Shown: positions 1-8,003 of the stretch, in pieces
Layout: each line of letters opens with the position of its first letter
How positions within the stretch are numbered: position 1 is the stretch's first letter
DNA from: Pseudomonas poae
GTDB taxonomy: Bacteria; Pseudomonadota; Gammaproteobacteria; Pseudomonadales; Pseudomonadaceae
Direction: 5' to 3'
DNA length: 64,000 nucleotides
NCBI GenBank assembly: GCA_004000515.1
Contig: CP034537.1
Span: 2,418,001 to 2,482,000 of the forward strand
Program-made: the position numbers and the translations under genes
The notes under the pieces: model-generated
What the model was told of the DNA's origin: nothing
Databases searched by the model: none
The model's input: only the letters and a program-made list of their open reading frames with translations

Positions 1-71
1 ACTATGGTTTTCAAAACGAGCACGGTTTTGGCGTTCAGAACTTTAGTGAACGTGGTTTCCACCAGCGTCAT
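1..71 (-). CDS. 5' end of a leftward gene (partial, unknown)
   Basis: Reading leftwards from an ATG at 71, an open frame runs to the window edge (23 codons, beginning MTLVETTFTKVLNAKTV). A GGAAG ribosome-binding site lies 3-4 bases upstream of the ATG. The CGACA-type palindrome at 134-152 sits about 62 bases upstream, the same spacing seen at other operator-controlled genes in this cluster. That is the main reason to believe the gene. Too little is visible to assign a function. Confidence 0.45.
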   Translation of the reverse strand, partial: MTLVETTFTKVLNAKTVLVLKTI

Positions 72-133
72 GGCTTCCGTATTTTTCAATGTCGAGTTCT
101 CTCGTGGGGGCTGATCAAAGCGTAATCACCTTG

Positions 134-152
134 TGCGACAGATCGTGTCGCA
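134..152. promoter_or_regulatory. Operator-like palindrome, copy 1 (TGCGACA-N5-TGTCGCA)
   Basis: Perfect inverted repeat with 7-base arms (TGCGACA / TGTCGCA) around a 5-base spacer (GATCG). It is the best-conserved of four CGACA-N5-TGTCG sites in the first 20 kb. It lies between the 3' end of the WYL regulator and the start of the leftward gene at 71. It probably binds a dimeric regulator; which one is not shown by the sequence. Confidence 0.75.
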
Positions 153-185
153 TTGCGTCAGGGACTGGCGTTTCAGGCGCGTGAA

Positions 186-1061
186 TCAGTCATACAGCCA
201 GGGTTTCAACTCCTTCAGGTTCTCCACCACGATCTGTTGCGCCTCAGGTTTCGGGTCCATGTTCTTTGGATCAATTTGATAGCGCTGCAACACGTACTTG
301 ACCAGCGCCTGGCGGCAGGGAATCTGCAGTCGCCCATCGACCATCCCGAAATCCCCTTCGATTATCGCTTTCTGCATCAGCGTCAGGCGTTCATCGGGCT
401 TGATGATGACATTGACTTCGCTATTCCATTGGTCGTCGTCCGAGAGGCCATTCTCGGTCTCGCCGTCCATCAGTTCAGGAACCCCACGCAGTCGGCTCAG
501 TACAAAGTCCCGGTACTCGCGGTTTTTTTCGCAGTAGGCGCGCACATGCCAGCGCATGCCTGTGTAAACCAGCGTATGCGGTGCAATGGTTCGCCCTTCA
601 GGTTCGGGACTGTTGAGCGAAACGTAGTCGATGTCCAGGCGTAGATGCTCCCGGCAAGCCTTGAGCAGTGGGCGCAGTATCTCGGCCTTGATCGAGCGAT
701 CAGGCACCTCCAGTACTTTGGTATGGGCGTAGGCCAACGCCAGCCCCTCGACGTGTGGCGCTCGAGCATTGTTCTGGTAAAGCAGGTGCAGGTATGCGCT
801 GGCGCTGTCGTCGATGAACAGTGGCTTGAACTGTTTACTCGGCACGTACCCCTTGATCTGTCGATCATATGTAAGGTTTTTAGGCGCATGCTCGGTGATG
901 TAGGTGTTGATGTCCTTGGATGCCTGCTGACGGCTGATGCCGAAACTCTGCGTCAAGTGCACCGTGGTCAGCCGGCCTTCCCACCACGCGACGGTTTCAA
1001 TCAGACGATAGCGAAGGGCGAGGTCCCAACGGACCTGCGCGATGGTTTGCTTGCGTTTCAT
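186..1061 (-). CDS. WYL-domain transcriptional regulator (BrxR/CapW-like)
   Basis: 291 residues. The layout fits the winged-HTH, WYL, WCX arrangement of regulators such as BrxR and CapW, which repress phage-defence genes. The N-terminal ~80 residues contain a HTH-like stretch (TTVHLTQSFGISRQQASKDI). The middle contains the WYL core (HTLVYTGMRWHVRAYCEKN, then YRDFVLSRLRGV). These proteins bind palindromic operators as dimers and sense a ligand, possibly nucleic acid, through the WYL domain. It is divergent from the 1164 gene and lies immediately beside operator copy 1. Assigning it to the CGACA-N5-TGTCG sites is inference; a second WYL regulator at 8004-9035 is an equally good candidate. Confidence 0.88.
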   Translation of the reverse strand: MKRKQTIAQVRWDLALRYRLIETVAWWEGRLTTVHLTQSFGISRQQASKDINTYITEHAPKNLTYDRQIKGYVPSKQFKPLFIDDSASAYLHLLYQNNARAPHVEGLALAYAHTKVLEVPDRSIKAEILRPLLKACREHLRLDIDYVSLNSPEPEGRTIAPHTLVYTGMRWHVRAYCEKNREYRDFVLSRLRGVPELMDGETENGLSDDDQWNSEVNVIIKPDERLTLMQKAIIEGDFGMVDGRLQIPCRQALVKYVLQRYQIDPKNMDPKPEAQQIVVENLKELKPWLYD

Positions 1062-1163
1062 GTCGCCTCCATGTGAGTGAATACTTTACCTGTATAAGTC
1101 TACATTCTAGACGTGTCGTTTAACACTACATATCGTGACTCTGGCAAGTTTGGAGTTTACGAC

Positions 1164-1439
1164 ATGAGGGACATGTTTATGGATGGTTGGGATTGGATGG
1201 CGTCGGTGGCGATGCTGATGCTGTTGATGATCCTGCTGATGCTTTTGGTGCAGTATCTGCAGACTAACAAAGCCTGGAGATTGCTCGAGCATTGGCATGC
1301 GACCACGAAGGAGCGCCAGCAGCGGCTGAGCTGGCACGCCGAAGAGAATCGCGAGTTGAAATCGGCACTTCGGGCGGAGAAGGCTCATGTGGAGCAGTTG
1401 CAGCGCAAGGTGGAGATTCTGCAGGCTTTACTGCCCTAG
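1164..1439 (+). CDS. Small membrane-anchored coiled-coil protein
   Basis: 91 residues from the ATG at 1164, chosen because GGAG at 1152-1155 gives a normal ribosome-binding site; a GTG at 1113 would add 17 residues but has none. The N-terminal third is a single very hydrophobic segment (ASVAMLMLLMILLMLLVQYL). It is followed by a charged, Glu/Lys-rich helix with coiled-coil character (residues ~45-91). No family is recognised. It is the first rightward gene of the cluster, divergent from the WYL regulator and upstream of the HNH nuclease. Membrane anchoring recurs here in the miniproteins and the 6400/6912 pair. Confidence 0.65.
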   Translation: MRDMFMDGWDWMASVAMLMLLMILLMLLVQYLQTNKAWRLLEHWHATTKERQQRLSWHAEENRELKSALRAEKAHVEQLQRKVEILQALLP

Positions 1440-1512
1440 GTGTGAGGCACGAGTGCCTTGATTCAAGGTCCTCGTGATTGGCGCCGATACGGTATTAACA
1501 TCAGGAGGGCGC

Positions 1513-2343
1513 ATGCTCGATTCGCTGGAAATTTGCAGGCTTCTGGAAGGCCATGGTTGCAGCTTGAAGTACAAAGAAAAGGCCTACGCTAGAGGCTATG
1601 AGCACCCTGCACTTGAGTACCCGCTATTCGTCAAGCATAAAGCTATCGGCGCCGTCGGACTCCAACCATTGGTTTTGCACCCGGCATACCGCAAGTCAGT
1701 GCATTGGGAGCAAATCAAGGCATTGACGCAGGGCGCTCCCAATGAGAACTATAAAAGCACCAGCCTGGAAGTATTTCCGCGCGCGCTCGACTCAACCAGC
1801 AATACAGGTATTGCGGTCAATTGTGCGGATGATGAAGACTTGCGCAGCCTGTTCGCAGTGCTTACCGGCGAATCGACGGCCTTCGAGCAAGGTTTGGAAG
1901 ATGAATTCAGCCTGATTGAGATATTCGAGCAATCATCATTTGGGCAGCAAATTGAGAGTACCGAGCGCGAAGCCATTATTCGAGCGCGGGTAGGACAAAG
2001 CGTTTATCGCCAAGCTCTGCTCAAGCATTGGCAAGGTTGCGCTGTTAGCGGTATAGCGCTTGCTTCCATGTTGCGTGCTTCTCACATCAAGCCTTGGCGT
2101 GACGCGACGTATCTGGAGCGCCTCGATCCCTTTAACGGACTGCTTCTGACGCCCAACCTGGATCAAGCCTTTGACCAGGGGCTGATCAGCTTCACCGACG
2201 AGGGCGATATTATTATTGCGCAAACCTTGACCGCTGAACTGCAACGGGCACTTGGTATTACCCCGCAATGCCGATTGCGTAGCCTACATGACCGTCATTT
2301 GAACTACTTGGCCTGGCATCGCGAGCACGTATTCAGTGGCTAG
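1513..2343 (+). CDS. HNH endonuclease family protein
   Basis: 276 residues from ATG 1513, which has a consensus AGGAGG at 1503-1508; a GTG start at 1474 is possible but less likely. The C-terminal third matches the HNH_2 type of nuclease seen in standalone restriction proteins: SHIKPWRDA, then RLDPFNGLLLTPNLDQAFD, with the His of SHI and the Asn/Asp/His-rich metal site. The N-terminal half probably recognises the target but shows no known domain to me. It lies just upstream of an McrB-like/DUF2357 pair, which fits a restriction role. The nuclease call is firm; the substrate is unknown. Confidence 0.85.
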   Translation: MLDSLEICRLLEGHGCSLKYKEKAYARGYEHPALEYPLFVKHKAIGAVGLQPLVLHPAYRKSVHWEQIKALTQGAPNENYKSTSLEVFPRALDSTSNTGIAVNCADDEDLRSLFAVLTGESTAFEQGLEDEFSLIEIFEQSSFGQQIESTEREAIIRARVGQSVYRQALLKHWQGCAVSGIALASMLRASHIKPWRDATYLERLDPFNGLLLTPNLDQAFDQGLISFTDEGDIIIAQTLTAELQRALGITPQCRLRSLHDRHLNYLAWHREHVFSG

Positions 2344-2498
2344 TGGCTCGTGTTAATCGTTTGCCTGAAAGGTGATGGGCCAGGAACCAGTGTCAGAGGC
2401 TGGATTCTCCTGGGAGGCGGTGTAACTCCGCATGTAAATAATTAGCAGAGACGCTATATGGGCGCGGTCGCCCAACAAGACAATAAGGGGCATGATTG

Positions 2499-4763
2499 GT
2501 GGCGGTAGATCTGAGGGACAACACAAATCTGAAGGCCGCCTGCGAGGCGGTATTGGCTCACAATCGCGAACTGCCCTGGTATCAGAACTGGCTGAAAAAG
2601 CTGTCGGAGTTCCTTCGTAAGGTACAAGACGCTGATCAGGAGGAGTTTTGTAGTCCAGCGTTTCAAGAGCTGCTGTGGGAAAGTGAGGTTATTACTACAA
2701 CGGGCATGGGCACGGTCAATGTGTCAGAGGTGATTGCCGATCCTAGAGTCGCCGAATGCCTTTGGAATCTTCGGGCATCGCTAAAAACTGTTGACGCTCA
2801 CCTTCATGATCAGGTGCTCAAGGAAGGCTGGCGCGAGTTGAATCAACTCGTCGCTCCACCCGCTGTGCGGCGTAACCCTCGGCTCAAAAAGTATCGTCTC
2901 TTCGCCGCGTTGTGCCCAACAGAACTGACCACACTCGCTCACTATCCCAAATTGCGTACTTTGGCGTCGTTGATAGGCGTCGGAGGTTCGGAGCGTGATC
3001 TTTCTCTGCACCAGGGCGTACTTGAACGCTTGAACGATGTTTTGGGTAATCGGGAAGAAGGGCTATCAACACCGTCGCTGGAGCGTATGACCCTGCCTTG
3101 GCTGCTCTATATGAAATTCGTCCAGGAGCAGGAAGCCGAAGCCACGGAAATCGCTGACCCCAGCACGGGCCAGGAGCGTCTAAATCCTTTACCTGCTGAG
3201 CGCCGACGCCGCGGCATGCTAGCCATTGGTGGTGGTATCGCGACCATCCGAGCGATCATTGAGTTCGCCAAAGAGGGGTGCAAACGAGAGGACCTGGTGG
3301 AGCACATGCGCTCGATCAACCCAAGTCACGCGACCTCAAGCATCCGAACGCAACTCAACTCACTCATTGCCGAATGGGGCGTGCTGCGGGCTCAAGGCGA
3401 GGAGATCCATCTGACACCGCGAGGTGAGGGTCTGCTGGAGACAGGCGAGCCTGATGAAGTATCGGACTGGCTGCTGACTCGGGTACTCGGTGTTGATCAT
3501 ATGCTCTTTGCATTGCGCAGCGGCCCAATGTCCGTCAGTGCGATGAATGAGGCGTTGAGAAAGGTGAACCCCGGGTGGACCAGCGACCGAGCATTGACCA
3601 GCCTGACCTTTTGGCTGCGTGCCCTGCAACTGGTCGAAACCAGAGCAGACAAACTGCAGCACTTGACCGAGCTTGGCGAAACCTGGGCAGCGCAAATCTA
3701 CTGGGAACCCCAATCGCTTGCTCCGGAGGCGGGGAGCGTTGCAGCCAGCGTAGTGCCATCCAGTGAAGAGGCAGCGCCATTCGAGCGCCCCTCGCTGGAA
3801 ACCATCCTGCGTAGTTTCCCGGAAGATATCGCCTTTCCGATCAGCCTGGTTGCCCGCCTTGATGCCGGACTGTGGAGTCATCAGCGCCGTCACTTCGCGG
3901 TGCTCACCGGGCTCAGCGGTGCCGGTAAGACGGTACTGGCGCGGGGGTACGCGCTTGCGTTGCACGAGGGGCAAACCCACCCCGCAGAGGGACTGCTGAC
4001 GGTTCCCGTGCAGCCTGGTTGGCATGATCCCTCTTGCCTGCTGGGTTACGTCAATCCATTGAATAGCGAGAGCTACGTACGCACGGCATTCGTCGATTTC
4101 CTGCTGAGAGCCAGTGCCGACTCCGAGCGTCCATACACGGTTGTGCTGGACGAAATGAACCTGTCGCACCCGGAGCAATATTTGGCGCCGCTGCTTTCTG
4201 CCATGGAGACAGGTGATCACATTGAGCTCCATGCTCAGGACAATGATATCAGCGGTGTGCCGGCGACCATCATGTACCCGAGCAATCTGGTTATCATCGG
4301 CACCGTCAATATGGATGAAACGACACATGGTCTGAGCGACAAGGTGCTCGATCGGGCGGCAGTGATCGAGTTCTGGGATATCGATGTTGAAGCGTTCCCT
4401 GGCTGGAAAACCAGCGCGTTGGCCGAGGAACAAGTTGTTAGAGTGCGCGACACGCTCAAAGGGTTGGTCAAGGCCTTGCGCCCGGCACGCCTGCATTTTG
4501 GCTGGCGGACGATCCATGATGTTATCGGCTATATCGAGCAGGCCGAACGCGGTGGTGTGATTGACTTCGATACAGCATTGGATCAAGCCATCTACGCCAA
4601 AGTCCTGCCCAAACTTCGCGGTGAAGACACGCCGCGGGTCCAGGCCGCCTTCGCGGACACCAGCACCTTGTTGCGGGATATGAGGCTGGCGGACTCGGCA
4701 GCCAAAGTCGCCGAATTGCAGGATGATTTGCGCTCTCTGGGTTCCGCCCGGTTCTGGCGCTGA
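2499..4763 (+). CDS. McrB/MoxR-like AAA+ NTPase with long N-terminal region
   Basis: About 754 residues. The start is GTG 2499 (or TTG 2496), behind AAGGGG at 2485-2490. The C-terminal AAA+ domain carries Walker A GLSGAGKT (residues ~471-478), Walker B VVLDEMNL (~548) and the McrB-type sensor segment GTVNMDETTHGLSDKVLDRA (~602). In McrBC-type IV restriction such a hexameric NTPase drives translocation and activates a separate nuclease. The N-terminal ~440 residues are unassigned and would hold the recognition function. The next gene begins 3 bases later and encodes a DUF2357 nuclease, the usual partner. The pairing is seen; modification-dependent restriction is inferred from the family. Confidence 0.88.
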   Translation: MAVDLRDNTNLKAACEAVLAHNRELPWYQNWLKKLSEFLRKVQDADQEEFCSPAFQELLWESEVITTTGMGTVNVSEVIADPRVAECLWNLRASLKTVDAHLHDQVLKEGWRELNQLVAPPAVRRNPRLKKYRLFAALCPTELTTLAHYPKLRTLASLIGVGGSERDLSLHQGVLERLNDVLGNREEGLSTPSLERMTLPWLLYMKFVQEQEAEATEIADPSTGQERLNPLPAERRRRGMLAIGGGIATIRAIIEFAKEGCKREDLVEHMRSINPSHATSSIRTQLNSLIAEWGVLRAQGEEIHLTPRGEGLLETGEPDEVSDWLLTRVLGVDHMLFALRSGPMSVSAMNEALRKVNPGWTSDRALTSLTFWLRALQLVETRADKLQHLTELGETWAAQIYWEPQSLAPEAGSVAASVVPSSEEAAPFERPSLETILRSFPEDIAFPISLVARLDAGLWSHQRRHFAVLTGLSGAGKTVLARGYALALHEGQTHPAEGLLTVPVQPGWHDPSCLLGYVNPLNSESYVRTAFVDFLLRASADSERPYTVVLDEMNLSHPEQYLAPLLSAMETGDHIELHAQDNDISGVPATIMYPSNLVIIGTVNMDETTHGLSDKVLDRAAVIEFWDIDVEAFPGWKTSALAEEQVVRVRDTLKGLVKALRPARLHFGWRTIHDVIGYIEQAERGGVIDFDTALDQAIYAKVLPKLRGEDTPRVQAAFADTSTLLRDMRLADSAAKVAELQDDLRSLGSARFWR

Positions 4764-4766
4764 AAC

Positions 4767-6365
4767 ATGGCGATTATCCGATGCATCGATAAACAAGGCA
4801 GCACGTTCACGGTCAACCCCGAAGCGTTGGCTTCGGGGTTCATGGAGCGCGGCACTTATTATTTCGAGATTGTCCCCGAGTCGCGCTTGTTTGTTGATGA
4901 TGAGCCGTTGGAGGCCTCGCGCCATGAGGCATTTGACGCGTGGCGATGGGAGCCGGGTTTTTATGCGGGCAAAGTCATCGCTGAGTTGGTTGATACCGGC
5001 GGCAAAGTCTTGGCGACCTACCACTTTGATGTGGCTCCAGATCAAAACAAGCTCGGCGAGACGTCGTTTGCCGCGATGCTCGACGAACTCCTTGCCTTCG
5101 ATACACGGTTGCTGTTGGGCAATGAGTACGCCCAATTGGAGGTGGGTCGTGAGGGACGAACCAGCAACCCGCACCTGCAATATGCACGGCTGAAACGTTA
5201 TGGTCCGGCGTTGCTATCGGCGTTTACCGAGGTCTTGCGCAAGCCGCTTACACGGTTGCACCGAGAGCGCACATTACGGCCAGCGCACCAAATGCGTCGT
5301 ATTGATCGCCAGACTTTGCGTCGTGCCTTGCAAGACCCTGCGGCGACGGCGTTGCTCTATAACCTCGAACAGGCCAATGCCAGTGATGAGGTGTTGCACT
5401 TTGATGTGCCCACTGTGTTCGAAGACCTGGATAATCCAGCCAATCAGGCGTTGGCTGTTGTCCTTGGCGAAACCCTGCGACGTAGCCGTCACGTCATTGC
5501 CGCGTTGCAGAAGATCATTGAGGGGGAGGGCAACACGGGTGCTCGCTCCGCGTTGACCCCTCGGCTTGGACGGCGGATTGAGTTCCTCGAAGGCTTGCAC
5601 AGTGACCTTCGTAGGATTCAACGCAAGGAACCGTTCTGTTCCCTCCTTCAGCCTCGAATTTCTGCAGCCGGGCTCAACGCGATTTCCGCTCATCCCGCTT
5701 ACGCTCGGGCTTATCGCCATGGATGGTACGTGCTGCGTCCTGGTATTGACGGCAGTAGCGAGGGAGAGCGCTTGTGGATCAGCCCGACGTGGGAGATATA
5801 TGAGCGTTGGTGCTACCTCCAGGTGGTGGCCATGATGAAGTCGATTTATCCAGACCTGCAGTGGCGTGATCTTTGGCCCGGTTCACGCATGGACGTCGTA
5901 CGTTGTGAAGGACGGAGTACCGACACACAGGTCAATGTCTTACTACAGGTACGTTGCCCAGCGTTCGACCAGCCAGCCAGCAACGGTTTTTCCAGCATTT
6001 CCGGGGAGCGCTACCCCGACATTGTTGTCACCGTGGAAAGCCCGGCGGGGAGCTCGTTCATTGTGATGGACGCCAAGTATCGGGTTGAGCGCAAGTGGGT
6101 GCTGGAGGGCATGGTGTCTGCGCACTTGTACCGCGACTGCTTGCGCTGGAAGGGATGCAAACCGGATTTATCGATCTTGCTGGTGCCTCGCGCAGGAGGT
6201 GCTCCGTTGTTGGAGACGATGACATACCAGAAAGCCAATGGTGTTGGCGTCGCGGTGCTGAGCGTTGAACACAATGGATTGCAGGCGGTGTTAAAACCCT
6301 TTGTAAGGGGCTGCACAGATTCAGAGTCAGCGGAGCTTCCTATGGCCGCAATCCTGAGCAACTGA
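4767..6365 (+). CDS. DUF2357 / PD-(D/E)XK nuclease, McrC-like partner
   Basis: 532 residues. The C-terminal region shows a PD-(D/E)XK catalytic core: RYPDIVV with Asp418, then VMDAKY with Asp435 and Lys437. Upstream is the DUF2357-type helical region typical of McrC-like proteins that work with an McrB/MoxR-type ATPase. The gene starts 3 bases after the AAA+ gene stops, so the two are translationally coupled. The expected role is DNA cleavage once the AAA+ partner is engaged. It ends 34 bases before the 6400 gene and likely shares an operon with it. Confidence 0.85.
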   Translation: MAIIRCIDKQGSTFTVNPEALASGFMERGTYYFEIVPESRLFVDDEPLEASRHEAFDAWRWEPGFYAGKVIAELVDTGGKVLATYHFDVAPDQNKLGETSFAAMLDELLAFDTRLLLGNEYAQLEVGREGRTSNPHLQYARLKRYGPALLSAFTEVLRKPLTRLHRERTLRPAHQMRRIDRQTLRRALQDPAATALLYNLEQANASDEVLHFDVPTVFEDLDNPANQALAVVLGETLRRSRHVIAALQKIIEGEGNTGARSALTPRLGRRIEFLEGLHSDLRRIQRKEPFCSLLQPRISAAGLNAISAHPAYARAYRHGWYVLRPGIDGSSEGERLWISPTWEIYERWCYLQVVAMMKSIYPDLQWRDLWPGSRMDVVRCEGRSTDTQVNVLLQVRCPAFDQPASNGFSSISGERYPDIVVTVESPAGSSFIVMDAKYRVERKWVLEGMVSAHLYRDCLRWKGCKPDLSILLVPRAGGAPLLETMTYQKANGVGVAVLSVEHNGLQAVLKPFVRGCTDSESAELPMAAILSN

Positions 6366-6399
6366 CTGAAATTTACGTAACACTGAAAAAGGAAGCGCG

Positions 6400-6915
6400 A
6401 TGACGAAAATCATTTCAATGGCTGAAGCGGAGTTTGAGCTTGCACTCATGCAAGCCGAAAGTGATTCCATGGCCAGCAGCGATCTTTGTATCTGGTTGCG
6501 TGAATGCGGTCTGTCGCCCGAAATCGCTGTAAGACTCAAAGAGCTGGTGAACGTGACTCAGCGTATAGGTAACAAGGTTGTCTCCATCGGCAAGCTGATC
6601 GTGATGAAGTTGCGCGAATTCATCACGGCGCATAAGGGCTTGGCCATTGGCACCGTATTGGGTGCGGCTATTGCTTCGCTGGTTGCCGCGATTCCGTTGC
6701 TCGGTTCGATATTGGCGCCCTTGGGTGCACTGCTTGGCCTGACTATCGCGGTCGCCGGTCATCAAAGCGATAAGCAACCGACCGGGAGCGGCGCAGGTGT
6801 GAATCTACTGGAGCTTCCACAGAACCTGATCGAGATCGCTCGGACGTACTTTGATCTGTTCATTGAGACTCTCCAGCTTGTCATGGCCGAACTGGCATCG
6901 GCGAAAGCATCATGA
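6400..6915 (+). CDS. Gly/Ala-rich membrane-hairpin protein A
   Basis: 171 residues; AAGGAAG precedes the ATG. An amphipathic N-terminal region (~1-80) is followed by a long hydrophobic, small-residue-rich stretch (residues ~87-128, e.g. AAIASLVAAIPLLGSILAPL) that could form a membrane hairpin. The tail is soluble and helical. No family is recognised. The stop codon overlaps the ATG of the next gene (ATGA at 6912-6915), and that gene has the same small-residue hydrophobic architecture, so the two probably act together. Confidence 0.7.
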   Translation: MTKIISMAEAEFELALMQAESDSMASSDLCIWLRECGLSPEIAVRLKELVNVTQRIGNKVVSIGKLIVMKLREFITAHKGLAIGTVLGAAIASLVAAIPLLGSILAPLGALLGLTIAVAGHQSDKQPTGSGAGVNLLELPQNLIEIARTYFDLFIETLQLVMAELASAKAS

Positions 6916-7471
6916 GTCGGCAGCCGAAGGTCAGCAAAAGCAGCTACTCAAGGTCATCGATGAGCTTGAACGGTCACCCCACGACCGTGTACGCATCCTG
7001 GGCGAGGTGGGCATTAGCACGCTCGGTATCGGCCTCGGTGCCGCTGCAGCAGGCACTGTGGCAAGTATCGCGGGAGCGACCAGTATTCCGGTCCTCACCA
7101 CGGCCGCCGGTTGGGTAGGTGTCACTGCCGTGGCTGCGACACCACTTGGCTGGGCACTAGGCGCTGCGGCAGCCGGTGGCGTTCTGGCCTACGGCGTCTC
7201 GCGCTGGATTCGCGGAGGTGCGATGTCAGAGGGCCGCAAGCAGGAGTTGTTGCTGGTCTATCAGGAGCGGTTGGCTGAGATGGAGGCAAAGGAACGCATG
7301 GGAGCTGTCACGCTGTTGGATAAGTCCGGATTTATTTCGTCACTTCGAGAGGTGATCGAGAAAGATGTCATCAGCGCAGATAAGGCGCTCCGGCTGATCG
7401 AGGCGGTGGAAGGCGGGAAGATGGCGTTGCCTGAGGCTTATCGATTGGTAAAAGCGCTCTTGCAGGAGTAG
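6912..7471 (+). CDS. Gly/Ala-rich membrane-hairpin protein B (apparent 1-base loss near start)
   Basis: About 186 residues if read from the ATG at 6912, which overlaps the upstream stop as ATGA like many junctions in this cluster. The clear coding frame (SAAEGQQKQLLKVIDELE onward) has no ATG of its own. One missing base just after the ATG (~6914-6916) would join them; otherwise a TTG around 6851-6878 must be used. The centre (residues ~35-105) is a long Gly/Ala hydrophobic region with two or three possible membrane segments. The C-terminal ~75 residues are a soluble helical domain (KALRLIEAVEGGKMALPEAY). Function unknown. Confidence 0.65.
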
Positions 7472-7519
7472 GGCGGCAGGGGGCAGTAGTCAGCAAAACA
7501 CAGACGGATCATCCGATCA

Positions 7520-7534
7520 CGACACGTCTTGTCG
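7520..7534. promoter_or_regulatory. Operator-like palindrome, copy 2 (CGACA-N5-TGTCG)
   Basis: Perfect 5-base arms around CGTCT. It ends 49 bases before the ATG of the first miniprotein (7584). Copy 3 stands 51 bases from the second miniprotein, so the spacing is conserved as expected for a site at the promoter. Confidence 0.75.
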
Positions 7535-7583
7535 CGCTGCTCCCTCATGCTCGCCTCATCAGCCAATCATAAGGGACCGCAGC

Positions 7584-7703
7584 ATGAAAAATCTGTTCGC
7601 AATTATTGGCGTTATCGTCGTTGTAAAAAAGGGTTATGAGTTCTTCCGTGAATACAACGAGATGAAACAGGAATTGGACAAGCGCGCCGGTGATTCGGCC
7701 TGA
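7584..7703 (+). CDS. Membrane miniprotein 1 (39 aa)
   Basis: 39 residues; AAGGGA lies 8 bases upstream of the ATG. A short hydrophobic N-terminal helix leads into a basic/amphipathic tail: IIGVIVVVKKGYEFFREY. It is clearly paralogous to the 43-residue miniprotein at 11377: IIGVIVVVKKGYEFF matches TVGLVVVLKKSFDLY, both with KK after the hydrophobic run and a charged (N/K)xMxxE segment after it. Each miniprotein follows a CGACA-N5-TGTCG operator at ~50 bases. The conserved pattern in two loci argues that both are translated. Function unknown; a single-pass inner-membrane peptide is likely. Confidence 0.75.
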   Translation: MKNLFAIIGVIVVVKKGYEFFREYNEMKQELDKRAGDSA

Positions 7704-7755
7704 CATACTGCAGCGTCGACGCCCCCATTTTTTCTACGACTGACAGGTTTTCTCC

Positions 7756-7956
7756 ATGCCCTGGCCGCCCCGTCCCTTCACATTCACCTGCCCCCAATGC
7801 CACTGGCGTAAAACAACGGTGCCACTCAGCGATGCGCTGCGTGAGGGGATAGACTGGTTTTCCAACTGCCCCTCATGCCGGCACACCGCATTGGATGTCC
7901 GGCCGGCTACCCGGCTGGAAATCTTCAAGGTCAGGCTGGCGCGACCGTTTCGCTAG
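7756..7956 (+). CDS. Small zinc-ribbon-like protein
   Basis: 66 residues from ATG 7756. Two Cys pairs, FTCPQCHW and SNCPSCRH, about 27 residues apart, form a classic four-Cys zinc ribbon; the tail is basic (RLEIFKVRLARPFR). The ribosome-binding site is weak (ACAGG). It lies 52 bases after miniprotein 1 on the same strand, so the two may be co-transcribed from the operator-controlled promoter. Nucleic-acid or protein binding is likely, but no family is named. Confidence 0.6.
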   Translation: MPWPPRPFTFTCPQCHWRKTTVPLSDALREGIDWFSNCPSCRHTALDVRPATRLEIFKVRLARPFR

Positions 7957-8003
7957 AATCGGCAAAGTGCATTGATCCGCCAGTCTGGAGCCCTCCTGGC
8001 GAG

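Noticed and set aside
3360..5180. Leftward 606-codon open frame
   Set aside because: Lies wholly antisense to the McrB-like and DUF2357 genes, which have clear motifs; long antisense frames are common in high-GC DNA.
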